Shown here piece by piece: positions 23,281 through 33,100 of a stretch of 64,000 nucleotides of DNA; position 1 is the first letter of the stretch, and every line of letters starts with the position of its first letter. The stretch lies in NCBI GenBank assembly GCA_016098155.1, contig JAAAJB010000002.1:124001-188000 (forward strand), given 5' to 3'. The notes beneath the pieces were generated by a model that was given only the letters and a program-made list of their open reading frames with translations, ran no database searches and had not been told where the DNA came from. A program made the position numbers and the translations under genes. This DNA is from Actinomortierella ambigua (taxonomy: Eukaryota; Mortierellomycota; Mortierellomycetes; Mortierellales; Mortierellaceae).

Positions 23281-23387
23281 TCGCATAGAGTGTCAGGTAG
23301 TCACATTGGCGGTCCCGCAAGTGGAAACCAGCTATGTGACCGTTTTATCAAATCAGAGTCCTATGTAGATAGGGGCGACTATATAAT

Positions 23388-23473
23388 GATTTCACTCTGG
23401 GTCCCTCCAGCCAAAATGAACCCTATCCACAAAAAAAAAAAATATGTAAACCACGATTCTGCTCCATAAGATA
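23388..23473 (-). repeat. Dispersed repeat, copy 2
   Basis: The reverse complement matches 1812-1895 (see that entry), including the position of the internal T-run. It lies directly after the coiled-coil fragment, at a boundary between relics. Confidence 0.6.
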
Positions 23474-23969
23474 TCTCAACAAATGGCCTAGAATGAAACT
23501 ATGCGGATCAGAGACGCGTAAAAACGGCGTTTTGCTGCCCTGATAGCGGCTAAGTGGAGGGTTAAAAACCTTGCCGGTTATAACTGGGCTCCACCATATG
23601 ATTCCTTGAAGTGAGAGATGACTGCCATGTTCAGTCGCGTCGTTCCTGACGCACGCCGTCCTTGATGTCGATCGTGTTCATGTCAGTTTATTTTCTCGCA
23701 GGTAAAGATTGCCTAGTCAACATCTTCGGTGCTCAAGAACCACAACCTCGACCTACGGCAACAGCAGCATCAACAGATTATCGAGAAGCGACGACGTGAT
23801 CGACATTCCTTCACTTCAACTCGAGCAGAGGCGTGCAAAGATGAACATGAAGCCTAAGAATTTGGTAAACTCAAGTGTGAGCGATATGGCATTCGGGTAC
23901 GGTTGGTCCAACCAAAACAGCAGCAGCAATAGGCATCGCTTCAGAACCACTTCTTCGCCATTTTCTTCC

Positions 23970-24267
23970 ACGGGTGGGCATTCTCCGCTTCATTTATCGT
24001 TATACATACCTTTTTTGAGCTTGTGGTTAGTTTGAATAATCTCGAGCAGAATTCTGCTCTCTCTATCTCCTCGTTTAGGTTCGAAGGCTTGGTTACATCG
24101 TGCTCGGTGTAGATGAGTACTACACTTGTCGACGTTGCCCTTCTTGCAAGTGCTCCAATGCATCAAACTTTGAAAGGCTCACTCTTCCCTGTAGTAATGA
24201 AGCTGTAGTTTTATCTGCGCTTTTCTCTTTTGAGCAGGTTCATTGTGAATCCACCGGTCCTATTTGA
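23970..24267 (+). pseudogene. Relic of a mobile-element-type protein with a zinc-ribbon start
   Basis: A frame ending SFIVIHTFFELV meets a GT at 24024, and an acceptor before 24079 continues VRRLGYIVLGVDEYYTCRRC and then PSCKC. This order (aromatic/basic helix, GYIV-GV-EYYT, then CxxC pairs) resembles the C-terminal zinc ribbon of TnpB/Fanzor-like and related transposon proteins. No upstream catalytic region remains, because the sequence before it has stops in all frames. The TGA is at 24265-24267. Family assignment is tentative. Confidence 0.4.
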
Positions 24268-25166
24268 GTCAAACAACAAAGGGCAGATGGGGATTCACAC
24301 AATGACGAGAGTCTGCAGTATTTGCGTGCCATGCTCCAGACAATTTTAAATAGGTATTGTATACTAATGGCCAGTAATGCAAGTTGAACTCACTATTCTT
24401 TCGCTCACTCCCTCTACTATGTTGGTCCAAAGACAGCTGTCAAATATCATAAGTTGGGTGCGACGCTAAATAGTCGCTATCAATAGTCGAATCTGCTATA
24501 TTTTTTAGGCTTTCCCTAGGTGGAGAAAACAAGGGAGAAGGCGAAAGGTGAAAGGGTGTTGCCATAAAACCTCGCATACTGAGGCAACCGAGTGTAATAT
24601 GAGGATCATGGCATACCAGTGAGACTGAAGTATACAGAGTTTACGCTGTTGAACCTTTCATTTCACCTCTAGACGATAGAAGAGGCGATGGGTGGCTCAT
24701 GCGCGTCGCGACTTGGCGATAAACAGCCTACCTATTCTTTACCGACTCGAAGGGCGAGGTGTTGCAAGATTGACGTTGTCAAAATAGTGCTTTCGCTAGT
24801 TTTTTTCTCGCGTGGCCTGAAAGCCATCAAAGCTGTTTGGATTACTTGGCTAAACAGACCGGGCCAAAGCACCGTCCGAGCGCAGGGTACAATCGACTCA
24901 TATGCTCCCAGCAAACTGAATGTTCAAAGACTAAACATGCGCGATTATGCGCCTAATGATGACGAATGCCAAAAAAAAATACCGCAGATAAACGTAGTCC
25001 AAAGACAGCTTGAAATCATATGAAAGAGGGAACATCGATGGTAATGGACTGTGATCAGGGACCTCTTTTCTAGAATGTAGAACCCACACGGTGGGAAGCG
25101 ACTACTTCATCTATTGGGGCTGTCCACTGTACTTACTTGGGACCCTCTAATCAATGAGAACTTGTC
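24268..25166. other. Gene-poor DNA before the defensin-like gene
   Basis: An open plus-strand stretch at about 24690-25020 has no recognised motif. gtccaaagacagct occurs twice (24427 and 24999), a small direct repeat. The rest appears non-coding. Confidence 0.4.
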
Positions 25167-25174
25167 TATAAAAA
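25167..25174 (+). promoter_or_regulatory. TATA box of the defensin-like gene
   Basis: TATAAAAA, 107 bases before the ATG at 25281. The sequence between is C/T- and A-rich as in fungal 5' leaders. Confidence 0.55.
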
Positions 25175-25280
25175 CTCAAGATCTCCTTTTCTCGACACTC
25201 TCACAATAACAGCAGCTTTGTCCTTAACCACATCAGTCCCCTTCTCCTTACACTCCAATCCCAGCATTGCTCAGCTAACC

Positions 25281-25535
25281 ATGAAGTACTCGATCCTCTT
25301 CGTTGCCTTCTCTTTTGCTCTTGCCGCTGGTGCCTATGCGGTGCCCAACCCTGTTGAGGCGGGGTCCCCTAAGACCGACTTGGACGAACGCCAAGACAAC
25401 TGCTTCTACCCCAGCCACTGCTCGGCCACTTGGTCTGGCAAATGTGAGAACCACTGTGCCCACCGCGGATTTTCACACATGTCGGGGGATGGCTGCGGCT
25501 TGTTCGAGAAGCGCTGCTGCTGCGTCACCGAATAA
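25281..25535 (+). CDS. Secreted defensin-like cysteine-rich peptide
   Basis: 84 residues, single exon. Residues 1-20 are a textbook signal peptide (MKYSILFVAFSFALAAGAYA). A short acidic pro-segment follows to about residue 37 (ending LDER), then a mature part with eight cysteines at 41, 47, 55, 59, 72, 79, 80 and 81. The C-xxx-C pair at 55/59 and the C-terminal C-x6-C-x-C are the spacing of cysteine-stabilised alpha-beta defensins; Cys80 is an extra one. By analogy with fungal defensin-like peptides it may be antimicrobial. A TATA box lies 107 bases upstream and AATAAA 97 bases downstream, so this small gene looks complete and expressed. Activity is not shown. Confidence 0.85.
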   Translation: MKYSILFVAFSFALAAGAYAVPNPVEAGSPKTDLDERQDNCFYPSHCSATWSGKCENHCAHRGFSHMSGDGCGLFEKRCCCVTE

Positions 25536-25631
25536 GTCGGGCGCACTCTCTTTTTTTCCCTCCTCCTCCACGTATTCTTTTTTCGCTTTGTTGAGCGAGA
25601 AGAAAACATGTATAGTGCCATATCAAAAAGA

Positions 25632-25637
25632 AATAAA
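25632..25637 (+). terminator. Poly(A) signal AATAAA of the defensin-like gene
   Basis: AATAAA 97 bases after the TAA at 25533-25535. The remaining spacer to the convergent gene ending at 25839 holds no gene. Confidence 0.5.
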
Positions 25638-25838
25638 ACTCTTGTTCAAATGATATGACACTTTGTTCTATTTGGCTGTTTGCACGCGAAATGAAACCTT
25701 TTAGAATACAGGAAGCACAACCGTTGTGCCGTACTATGTAGAGAAACAGGAGCTTTATTGACTCTACCCTCACTATACTTTTTTGCTTTTTTTTTAAAAA
25801 AAATATCCAACGCAAGAAACATCACCTCCCTCATGTTG

Positions 25839-28769
25839 CTACCCAGACTTCTCCAAGCGATAGCACCCAGGTCCAATAAGGTATTGACACTTGGACAAGT
25901 CACTGTCATAGTCTGCATCCGGATCGACGGCCACCAATCCAAAGGCGGCAATGTACTGTGCGTCCAAGCCCTCTACTTCCAAATCTCCTTCCTCGCCCGT
26001 TTCTTGAGGGATCTCGACCACGTTCAGGGAGGGGTGGTCTCGCGTTGCATCCAAAATCGGCTGGATCTGATGACCATCAGGGACCGGTATGCTCACATCA
26101 AACGTGTCCAGCCGCGGCATACACGCCAACAAGTAGCGCAACTGGTCTGGATCGTCTTGATACCACGGCCCACGCAGACAAAACGTCTCGATGGTCCGAA
26201 AACAATTGCCCTCCACCTCTTTGTGTCCTTGATGATGCTGATGCTGCTGCTGCTGCTGTAGCTGGGGCTGCTGTGGTTGATCTCCATCAAAGTCGGTCCT
26301 TGCCTTTTCCAGCTGTGAGCGCGCACGCAATCGATAGGGCGCCCCCTCAAAATAGAGCTCAAGCTGGTCCAAGGACGGGCACATGCTCAACATCCGAAAG
26401 CTAAAGGACACGTCGTCAGTTGTCGAGATAGCATAGATGTAGAGACGCCTCAAGTGTGGGAGGGGCCAATCCCAGGTCCAGCTCTCACTCCAAGGGCGTG
26501 CAAAGGCAAACGAAACGCGGTCCTCGACCATCGCATGCAAGTCCAAGACCTCCAAGGCCGGCATGTGATACAACGAGCTCGGCTCAAAGGCACAGATGGC
26601 CCGCGCGCCCAGCGACAGGTTCTTGAGGTAAGGTAGGCGCAAGACCGGCCACAGTGGGGTCTTGCCACAGTTGTATACGGCATCTGTCGTCTGCAACATG
26701 ACCACCAACGACGTCAGCCGCATCTGTGGCCGTTCCAGACATTCTGGGGTCCATCGGAACGGTCCGTCGTGCCGGATCGCGAGATTCTGAAGACGGCTTG
26801 GCGCCCAATCGGCCTCTTCCAGTCGGATCGTCGCCGGCGCTGTCTCGAGCGGCGCTCGCATCCGCACCCAAAACTTTTCCAGCGTCGCCCCAAACCCTTG
26901 CATCATGTCCTGTAGGATCGTCGTCGCGTCGTCGGATGACCAGTCCAGGAGGTGCATGTCCATCGTCTCGACCGGTACCAGATCGAGGAGAAGAAGGCGG
27001 TGACGCTGGTGGCGGCGTCGTCCTGTATTAGTAGTAGCAGTTGAAGTAGTAGTAGTAGTGGTAGTGGTGGTGGTAGGGTTGAATGATGGAGAGGAGGAGA
27101 ATGCTGAGGAGGAGGAGGAAGGGAAAAGGGATTTTTGTTCCTGAGCATGTTGTTGTGCCTCTTCGACAGCCCACTGGAAGATATCGGCATGTTTCGTACG
27201 CAGGTGACCGGTGATTACGCGGACTTGACGACAGCGGCGCAGGACCTCGGTGGTAGAGCCGTAGTGTAGGACAAGAAAGCGCCAGAGCGGGGCCATCTCC
27301 TGTATGCCAATGGTCTTCATCCGAGCCAACAAGGCGTCGAGTACACGTGTCGTTCGGACGCCTCGGATGCCATCTCCATGGCCACTGCCGCCGCCGCCAC
27401 CGCCGCTCATGAGCAAATTGGCTTTTTTGCTTCTTCGGCTGATATTGTTGCTGCTGGATGGATAGACAGGATCGACCACGAGCGGACCAGACATTTCCAG
27501 CAGCTGATCCAGCTCCACTGCCGCATAGACAATGGATAGCATCTTTTCGGGGCTCGCCATCATATCCAGCAACGGACTGGCCGCAAACTCGCATCGCCGC
27601 AAACGACAGATCTCTCGATTACCACCACCTCCACCGCCACCACTAGCACCACTAGTGCTGCTACTGCCACCAGTGCCTGCAGCAGTAACAGCAGCTCCTC
27701 CAGCAGCGCTTTTACCAAAACCACCACTGGAACCACCACTACTGATTCCACTACCAACACCGCTACCACTACCAATCATCCCACTCCCACCACTACCACC
27801 AACACCACTGCCACCACCACCACTACCACCACCGCTACCAACACCACTACTATTGCAACCAGGACCATTATTGGGGCCACTGCCATGAAACTCCTGGATC
27901 GCCGTGACCAAGCGAATGGCGGCCTCATAGTCCTGGGTGACCTGAGCGCGGGAGTAGGCGCGGTTGATGGTGATGGACTCGAGGGCATCGAGCAATGGGG
28001 CATGGTCGATGGCCCACTCCAGGGCCGAGGCCTCCAACTCGAGCTCGACAATGTGTTCGAGCTGGTGTTCGCAAATGGCGCGCGTCAGCGTGCTCCGCAC
28101 CCGCGACAGGTGGGGCACGTTCCGTAGGTCCGGCGGCACATCCACCAGGTCCGTCCACGTCCCCGGAAAGAACTGAAGAAACGGATCCGCGTGGTCCACG
28201 TCCTCCCATCGCACGACGCGCACAAACGAGAGGTAGTCGAGCATTGGAGAGGAAGGGGACGAGGACGACGAGGACGAGGACGATGGTGGGGAGGGTGGCG
28301 AGGGTGGAGAGGGTGGGGAGGGTGACGAGGATGAAAACAATGACGAGAGGGGTAGGGGTTGGAATGGCGCGATCGCCTTGTCGGTCTGTTCGTTGGCGAC
28401 TGTTGTCATCATCATCGTCGGCATCATCGTCGTCGTCGTTGTTGTTGCTGTCGTCGTCTTCGTCAAATCTTCAGTGTCGATGACTGCTGCTTCTGGCTGG
28501 TATGGCGCCTGGGTGACCTCGAGGAGAGCCCGGAGTCGATTCGTGTCCTTGTCGTTGGTCGGGGAAAGCGCCAGGAGTCGACCCAGGAGCAACTTCTTGC
28601 CTCTGAGAGAAAGGTGGGGAAAGTACTGCAAGGGATCAACGTACAACATCCTGGCGACCTGAGGGAACATGGCCCTGCAGACCGTCAGGCAGTTAAAGAG
28701 GTCTCCTGCGTGGTCGACATGAATGAGAATGAGCGAGATGCAATCGAGGGGCACTGATGGTGTTGGCAT
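25839..28769 (-). CDS. F-box-like protein with extended low-complexity inserts
   Basis: One unbroken frame of 976 residues from the ATG at 28767-28769. Residues 6-50 look like an F-box-type module (PLDCISLILIHVDHAGDLFN, then CLTVCRAMFPQVARMLYVDP). Long inserts follow: Thr/Met repeats, a Ser/Pro block, a Gly/Ser-rich stretch of over 80 residues (plus-strand 27600-27890), and a Thr run. The C-terminal third has leucine-rich segments (LKNLSLGARAICAF, LEVLDLHAM, LDQLELYFEGAP) typical of degenerate LRRs. It is built like the protein at 4672-7074 but is not a close copy. A substrate-receptor role in an SCF ligase is inference. Open frames on the opposite strand are by-products of the repeats. Confidence 0.75.
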   Translation of the reverse strand: MPTPSVPLDCISLILIHVDHAGDLFNCLTVCRAMFPQVARMLYVDPLQYFPHLSLRGKKLLLGRLLALSPTNDKDTNRLRALLEVTQAPYQPEAAVIDTEDLTKTTTATTTTTTMMPTMMMTTVANEQTDKAIAPFQPLPLSSLFSSSSPSPPSPPSPPSPPSSSSSSSSSPSSPMLDYLSFVRVVRWEDVDHADPFLQFFPGTWTDLVDVPPDLRNVPHLSRVRSTLTRAICEHQLEHIVELELEASALEWAIDHAPLLDALESITINRAYSRAQVTQDYEAAIRLVTAIQEFHGSGPNNGPGCNSSGVGSGGGSGGGGSGVGGSGGSGMIGSGSGVGSGISSGGSSGGFGKSAAGGAAVTAAGTGGSSSTSGASGGGGGGGNREICRLRRCEFAASPLLDMMASPEKMLSIVYAAVELDQLLEMSGPLVVDPVYPSSSNNISRRSKKANLLMSGGGGGGSGHGDGIRGVRTTRVLDALLARMKTIGIQEMAPLWRFLVLHYGSTTEVLRRCRQVRVITGHLRTKHADIFQWAVEEAQQHAQEQKSLFPSSSSSAFSSSPSFNPTTTTTTTTTTSTATTNTGRRRHQRHRLLLLDLVPVETMDMHLLDWSSDDATTILQDMMQGFGATLEKFWVRMRAPLETAPATIRLEEADWAPSRLQNLAIRHDGPFRWTPECLERPQMRLTSLVVMLQTTDAVYNCGKTPLWPVLRLPYLKNLSLGARAICAFEPSSLYHMPALEVLDLHAMVEDRVSFAFARPWSESWTWDWPLPHLRRLYIYAISTTDDVSFSFRMLSMCPSLDQLELYFEGAPYRLRARSQLEKARTDFDGDQPQQPQLQQQQQHQHHQGHKEVEGNCFRTIETFCLRGPWYQDDPDQLRYLLACMPRLDTFDVSIPVPDGHQIQPILDATRDHPSLNVVEIPQETGEEGDLEVEGLDAQYIAAFGLVAVDPDADYDSDLSKCQYLIGPGCYRLEKSG

Positions 28770-29178
28770 TTGTGGAATTGAGAGATGAAGAGACACAGCA
28801 ACAGAAAAAAAAAGGCAGTTGGTAGCGCTTTTTGGTTTCTTTTGTGTTCTTTCCAGCGAGAACAACATTACCTCCCCTATTTTATCCCTTTCACCCTTTG
28901 TGGTGTCCTAGCGCGTTTTGGGGCAATTCCTTATGCCTGCAAGCAACAACCTTCCCATGCAGAGTGAAGTCATCGAGAGCACAGCAGCCTTTAGTGGAAA
29001 ACGTACGTCTATGAAACGCGAATGCAATGCAAAAAAAAGCGAAGTATCGAAGGAAATGCCAGTGTGGAATGGATAAGGGTTGACGATTTCGTCCTCAAGG
29101 GTCCAATGAAAGAATGTGCAAGGGGGAGAGCAAAAGAGGACATCTATGTATGGATTGTTCCATTGGTATGGTCCGATT
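28770..29178. other. Spacer between two minus-strand genes
   Basis: Contains the 5' flank of the F-box-like gene and the 3' flank of the BCS1-like gene. No gene is visible. Confidence 0.5.
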
Positions 29179-31545
29179 CTAATTAGAGATCGTCGTCTTC
29201 TTCTCTTCCTCCGACGAAGATGCTGTACCACCATCCGTGTTCGACTTGCCGTTCGCGTCCGAGTGACCATTGGCACTTGACTTTCCATTCGCAGTCGACT
29301 TGCCATTGGCGGTCGACTTGCTATTAGCGACCTCAAGGCCCTTGATTTGTTCATAGTAATCCGAGTCCGAGAAATAGCCATCCTTGAGCTCATCCTCTTC
29401 CACAACCTCCTCCTCGTCGGTCGTCTCCACTTCCTCACCGGCCTCGCGCTTCTTTGCACGCTCCTTCGCCTTGCGGGCGCGCTCTCTCTCCTTCTTGGCC
29501 TTCTTCTTGGCCTCGATCGACTCTTGGAGCTGCTTGCGCTGCTGCTTCTTGGCCGCTTGCTCTTTGCGCTCCTTGTTCAGCTCCTCCTTAAATGCCTCGA
29601 CCTTGTCGAGGGTCTTCTCGGGCTCGTTGCGACACAGCATGAAGAATCCTTGCAGCTGCGCAGGCGTGATCGCGTCGTCTTTGGTAATCAGCTCGGCCAT
29701 CCGGTCGGCCTGCCGACGGACCATGACATCATACTCGAGTCGCTGTTCGCGCTCCTCCTTGTTCAGAGCCACCGTTTCAGTCTCCGAGTCATCCGAGTCC
29801 TTGGGCTGGTTCAGCAGGATGCCGTTGGTGTTCTTTTTCTTCTTTAGCTGCTCTTGCAATCTCTTCTTCCTTTGCCTATCCATCTCGTCCTTGGACTTGG
29901 CGACCTTCTTGACAAAATCCGAGGGCAGGCTGAGGAAGAACTTGAGGTACATCTCGCGGACCTGATAGCTGTCCGCGTAGTCAAAGAGCACCTTGCGGTC
30001 ACAGCGGCCAGGGCGGATCAGTGCCGGTGTGAGCTTCTTGATATGGTTGGTTGTCATAAACATAATGGATCCCTCATGGGCTGTCACACCGTCGAGAGCG
30101 TTCAGCAGACCCGACAAGGTAACGCTGTTGCTACCGGACTGGGTCTGACCCGGCTTCTTGCCTAGCAGAGCAGCATCAATGTCCTCGATCAGAATGATGG
30201 CGTTGCGGGGAGCATCGTTCATCAGCTGATCCAGCTGCTGATCGTTCAAGCCACTGGCGCTGAGGTTGAGAATGCAGACCGACAGGCCCAGGTGACCGGC
30301 CAGGGCAATGATAAACGAGGTCTTGCCCGTGCCCGGAGGTCCGTGCAGCAGATAACCGCGGCGGTAGGGGATACCACGCTCTCGGTACCAGTTTGCAGAG
30401 TTGCGGAAGATCGAAATATCCTCCAAGAGAGCCTCCTTGACGCCCTTGGCGAGGATGACGGTATGGAAGGCGCGAGGGGTGCGGGCTCCGACGTTGGACC
30501 AGTAGCTGTCGTAACGATGGCAGGTGTAGATGGAGGTCTTGCCATGGTTCTTGCTGTAGGATTCCTCCATGGCGTCCATAACAATGTCTTTGAGCAGCTT
30601 GAAGTTGCGACCAAAGGTCGAGATGGTAAGCGCCTGTTTCTTTTGGATCGATGACAGGAAGCGGTCTGCGAATGGGTTGCTGCCAGAGGCCGAGTCGGGG
30701 CGCTCACGCGAGATGGTGATTTTGCGGCCCTTGTGGTAGAGGACATGTGAACCCTTGCCGGGCATGAAAACCAGCTCGGGCCGTTCCTCTTTGTGCTTGT
30801 CATACGTTTGAAACCAATCGGTGCTGTCGTCGGATTCCCAGACGGCCTTGACCGTGAGCTGGCGCACAGAGCCGTTCAATGGCCGGGCGGCGACCCAATC
30901 TATGTGATTCATTTCATTTTTTTTCCCACAAGGGGGATTGGAGATAGATGGAGTTGTGTCAGCAGCAAGGCGACATATCATTTGCTTGGCACCTTCAGAT
31001 GTCGCTGCGGAATGTAGTAAAGCGAAAGGGAGAAACCGTTTGAGGGAAGACATAAAGACGCCCACCTACCATTCAGCCAGTTGTAGCACTCATCGCCCTC
31101 CTCGACCTCGACGGATACATAGAACCAGTTGAGGATCTCGTTAAAAGTATGGGCGATCGAGTCCTTGAGGTAGGAGTACAAGGTGCCAATGACCATGACG
31201 AAGAAGCCGGCCGAGAGAACTTCGTTGCCAAAGACTAGAATGGAGAAGAAAAGAAGGAAGAGACAAGAGGGTGAGAAAGAGGAAGGGGGGGGGAGGATAT
31301 TAAACACGGGACCTCCACTGTGCATCGTTGTTGTGGGAGACAATGCAGAGCATAGCATGGCATAGCATAGCATGGCAGGGCGCATGGGAGGACGAAGAGC
31401 AGTGAAGGCACTTACATCCTTTGACAAGGCGAGCGGCGGTAGGGCTGAGAGTGGTCTCGAGTTTGGAGCCGGTCTGGATCACGCCGTCCAGCACGGAGGC
31501 GTACGAGTTGATGACCGTGCCTGTCTTGTCGACGATCCACTCCAT
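29179..31545 (-). CDS. BCS1-like AAA ATPase with a long charged C-terminal extension
   Basis: Three exons on the minus strand, 31416-31545, 31070-31234 and 29179-30899, give 671 residues exactly in frame. A membrane segment lies near residues 50-70 (AGFFVMVIGTLYSYL), then the BCS1-specific N-domain (WFYVSVEVEEGDECYNWLND). The AAA module has Walker A GPPGTGKT at 285-292, Walker B ILIEDID at 334-340, sensor-1 MTTNH and arginine finger region RPGRCDRKV. BCS1 translocates the Rieske protein across the inner mitochondrial membrane; fungi carry several paralogues with other roles, and this one has about 190 extra residues: a Lys/Glu/Arg coiled coil, an acidic patch, and ANGKS-type repeats. True Bcs1 versus paralogue is open. 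Confidence 0.88.
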
Positions 31546-33100
31546 CGTGTCTCAGCTTATTTGTTTCTTAGTACGAGGTACGTGTTTTGTTGGAACCAAA
31601 CAGCAGATGGCTTGAGCTGAGAGAGGTGGAGTGTGGACAAGAGAGAGAAAGAAAGAAAGAGAGAACGAGAAGGAGAGGATGGAAGGAACGGGGGAAAGTG
31701 AAGGAATGAGCGAGAATGCGTGAGGAAATGAATGAGAGGAGGAATAGAAGTGAAGAGGGGCAAAGAGAGGAAGGGGCGATTTTAAATGATTTTTGTCGCC
31801 ACTCTTTTTCCTCTTTTGGGCAGGCATGGGCAAAGGGAAAGGAAAAGGGCTCACGGGGCTGGGGGGAAGGAGGAAAGAGGGTCTGTTCCATGGTGTGCCC
31901 ACTGACTGCTGCACTGTTCAGAGAGAGGGAGAGAGAGCTCTCCTATTTGTCGTCGTCGTCGTCCTATGTCTTTCTTGCTGCGAGAGTTTGTCATATTGTG
32001 TGTGTGTCTACCCGATTCAACAAACAATCTCAGCCCTCGCCCAATCTTCCACTTTTTTTTTCTCTCTCTCTCTCTCTCCCCTGTCTCCTTCTCCTTCTTC
32101 TTCCTCTTCTTCCTCTTTCGACATCCCCCCGCGGAGGAAGTGCATATCTACCGTGCACAACTACAACAGTGCCTGTTATTCTTTGGACACGTTGCTTTGG
32201 ATTGATTTCACACGTATTCGTGCACACGCGACCCTCTCTGATTCTCGCGTTCTCTTTCCATCTCTTGTCTCCTTCTTTCTCTCTCTCTACTCGTCTCTCT
32301 CTATATCTCTATCTCTTTCTCAGATTGGATCTTGTGGAGCGACACATGCACGCCAAGAACAACTCTGGTAGAACAGTCCTAAAGTGCTTCGCCATGTATC
32401 TTTTCTACGTGAAAGGCGAGAAATCGCGACATGGGAAAAACGATGTTCAGGGGGGGGGGAAAGGTAGTGGTGAAGGAGGGGTGCACAGCCCATAATCCAA
32501 ACTTTCTTGTTTAGATGATACACACACATTCTCTCTCTTTCCTTGTCGCCAACAAACAGCCAAGTCCTAGGGCAGACTAGGACGCGTCGTCTGAGCCATC
32601 TACCCGTCTCAAGTTATGCCAAGCCAGGGCGGATAGAGAGATTTGATAGAAATGCGTTTACGGGGTGGGGGGAGGAGGAGAGGAGAGGAGAATGGAGAGG
32701 AGAGAAGAGGAGAGGAGGGGAGCATGGGGGGGGGGGGAAGCATTGGCGCGTTGCTCTTTCATGCTCCCTCTCTTTCAACTCTCTTTCACCACTCTCTTTC
32801 ACTCTCTCACTTGCACTTTGGGTATCCCACCTGTGTTGTTGGCTGCTGGACTGTGTGAGTGGTGGTGGTGGTGNNNNNNNACCTACCCACCTCCACACTC
32901 CCCCCCCCCTTCAATTTGTGTCCCGCCTCATCCCTTTGCTCTCTTTTCTTCTTCTTCTTCTTCCTTCTTCTTCTTTGGATGCTACCTCCCTTTTTTTTTT
33001 CTTCTTCTTCTTCTTTCGTCCCCTCTTTCTCTCCAACACTTATTCTTATTCTCTTGCTCTTCATTCTCCATCTCCTTCTTTCATTCCTCATTCTGCCCTG
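31546..33100. promoter_or_regulatory. Divergent promoter region, BCS1-like and LSD1 genes
   Basis: 1.55 kb of strongly strand-skewed sequence: GA-rich near 31640-31740, then CT-rich up to the LSD1 ATG, including TTC and CTT repeats. Large open frames here consist of Ser/Leu/Phe runs with no motif, so I leave them out. Confidence 0.45.
32874..32880. other. Seven-base assembly gap
   Basis: Seven Ns between a GTG repeat and a C-rich tract. Unresolved bases in a repeat; the true length may differ. It is upstream of the chosen LSD1 start and does not affect the protein. Confidence 0.95.

Noticed and set aside
27532..27888. Pro/Leu-rich plus-strand frame
   Set aside because: Mirror image of the Gly/Ser-rich insert of the minus-strand F-box-like protein.
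31716..32495. Long plus-strand frames in the LSD1 upstream region
   Set aside because: They consist of Ser/Leu/Phe runs from CT-rich promoter DNA and shift freely between frames.
32543..33100. N-terminal extension of LSD1 through the N gap
   Set aside because: The upstream frame is open but low-complexity and crosses seven unknown bases. The ATG at 33101 starts the first plausible protein sequence.
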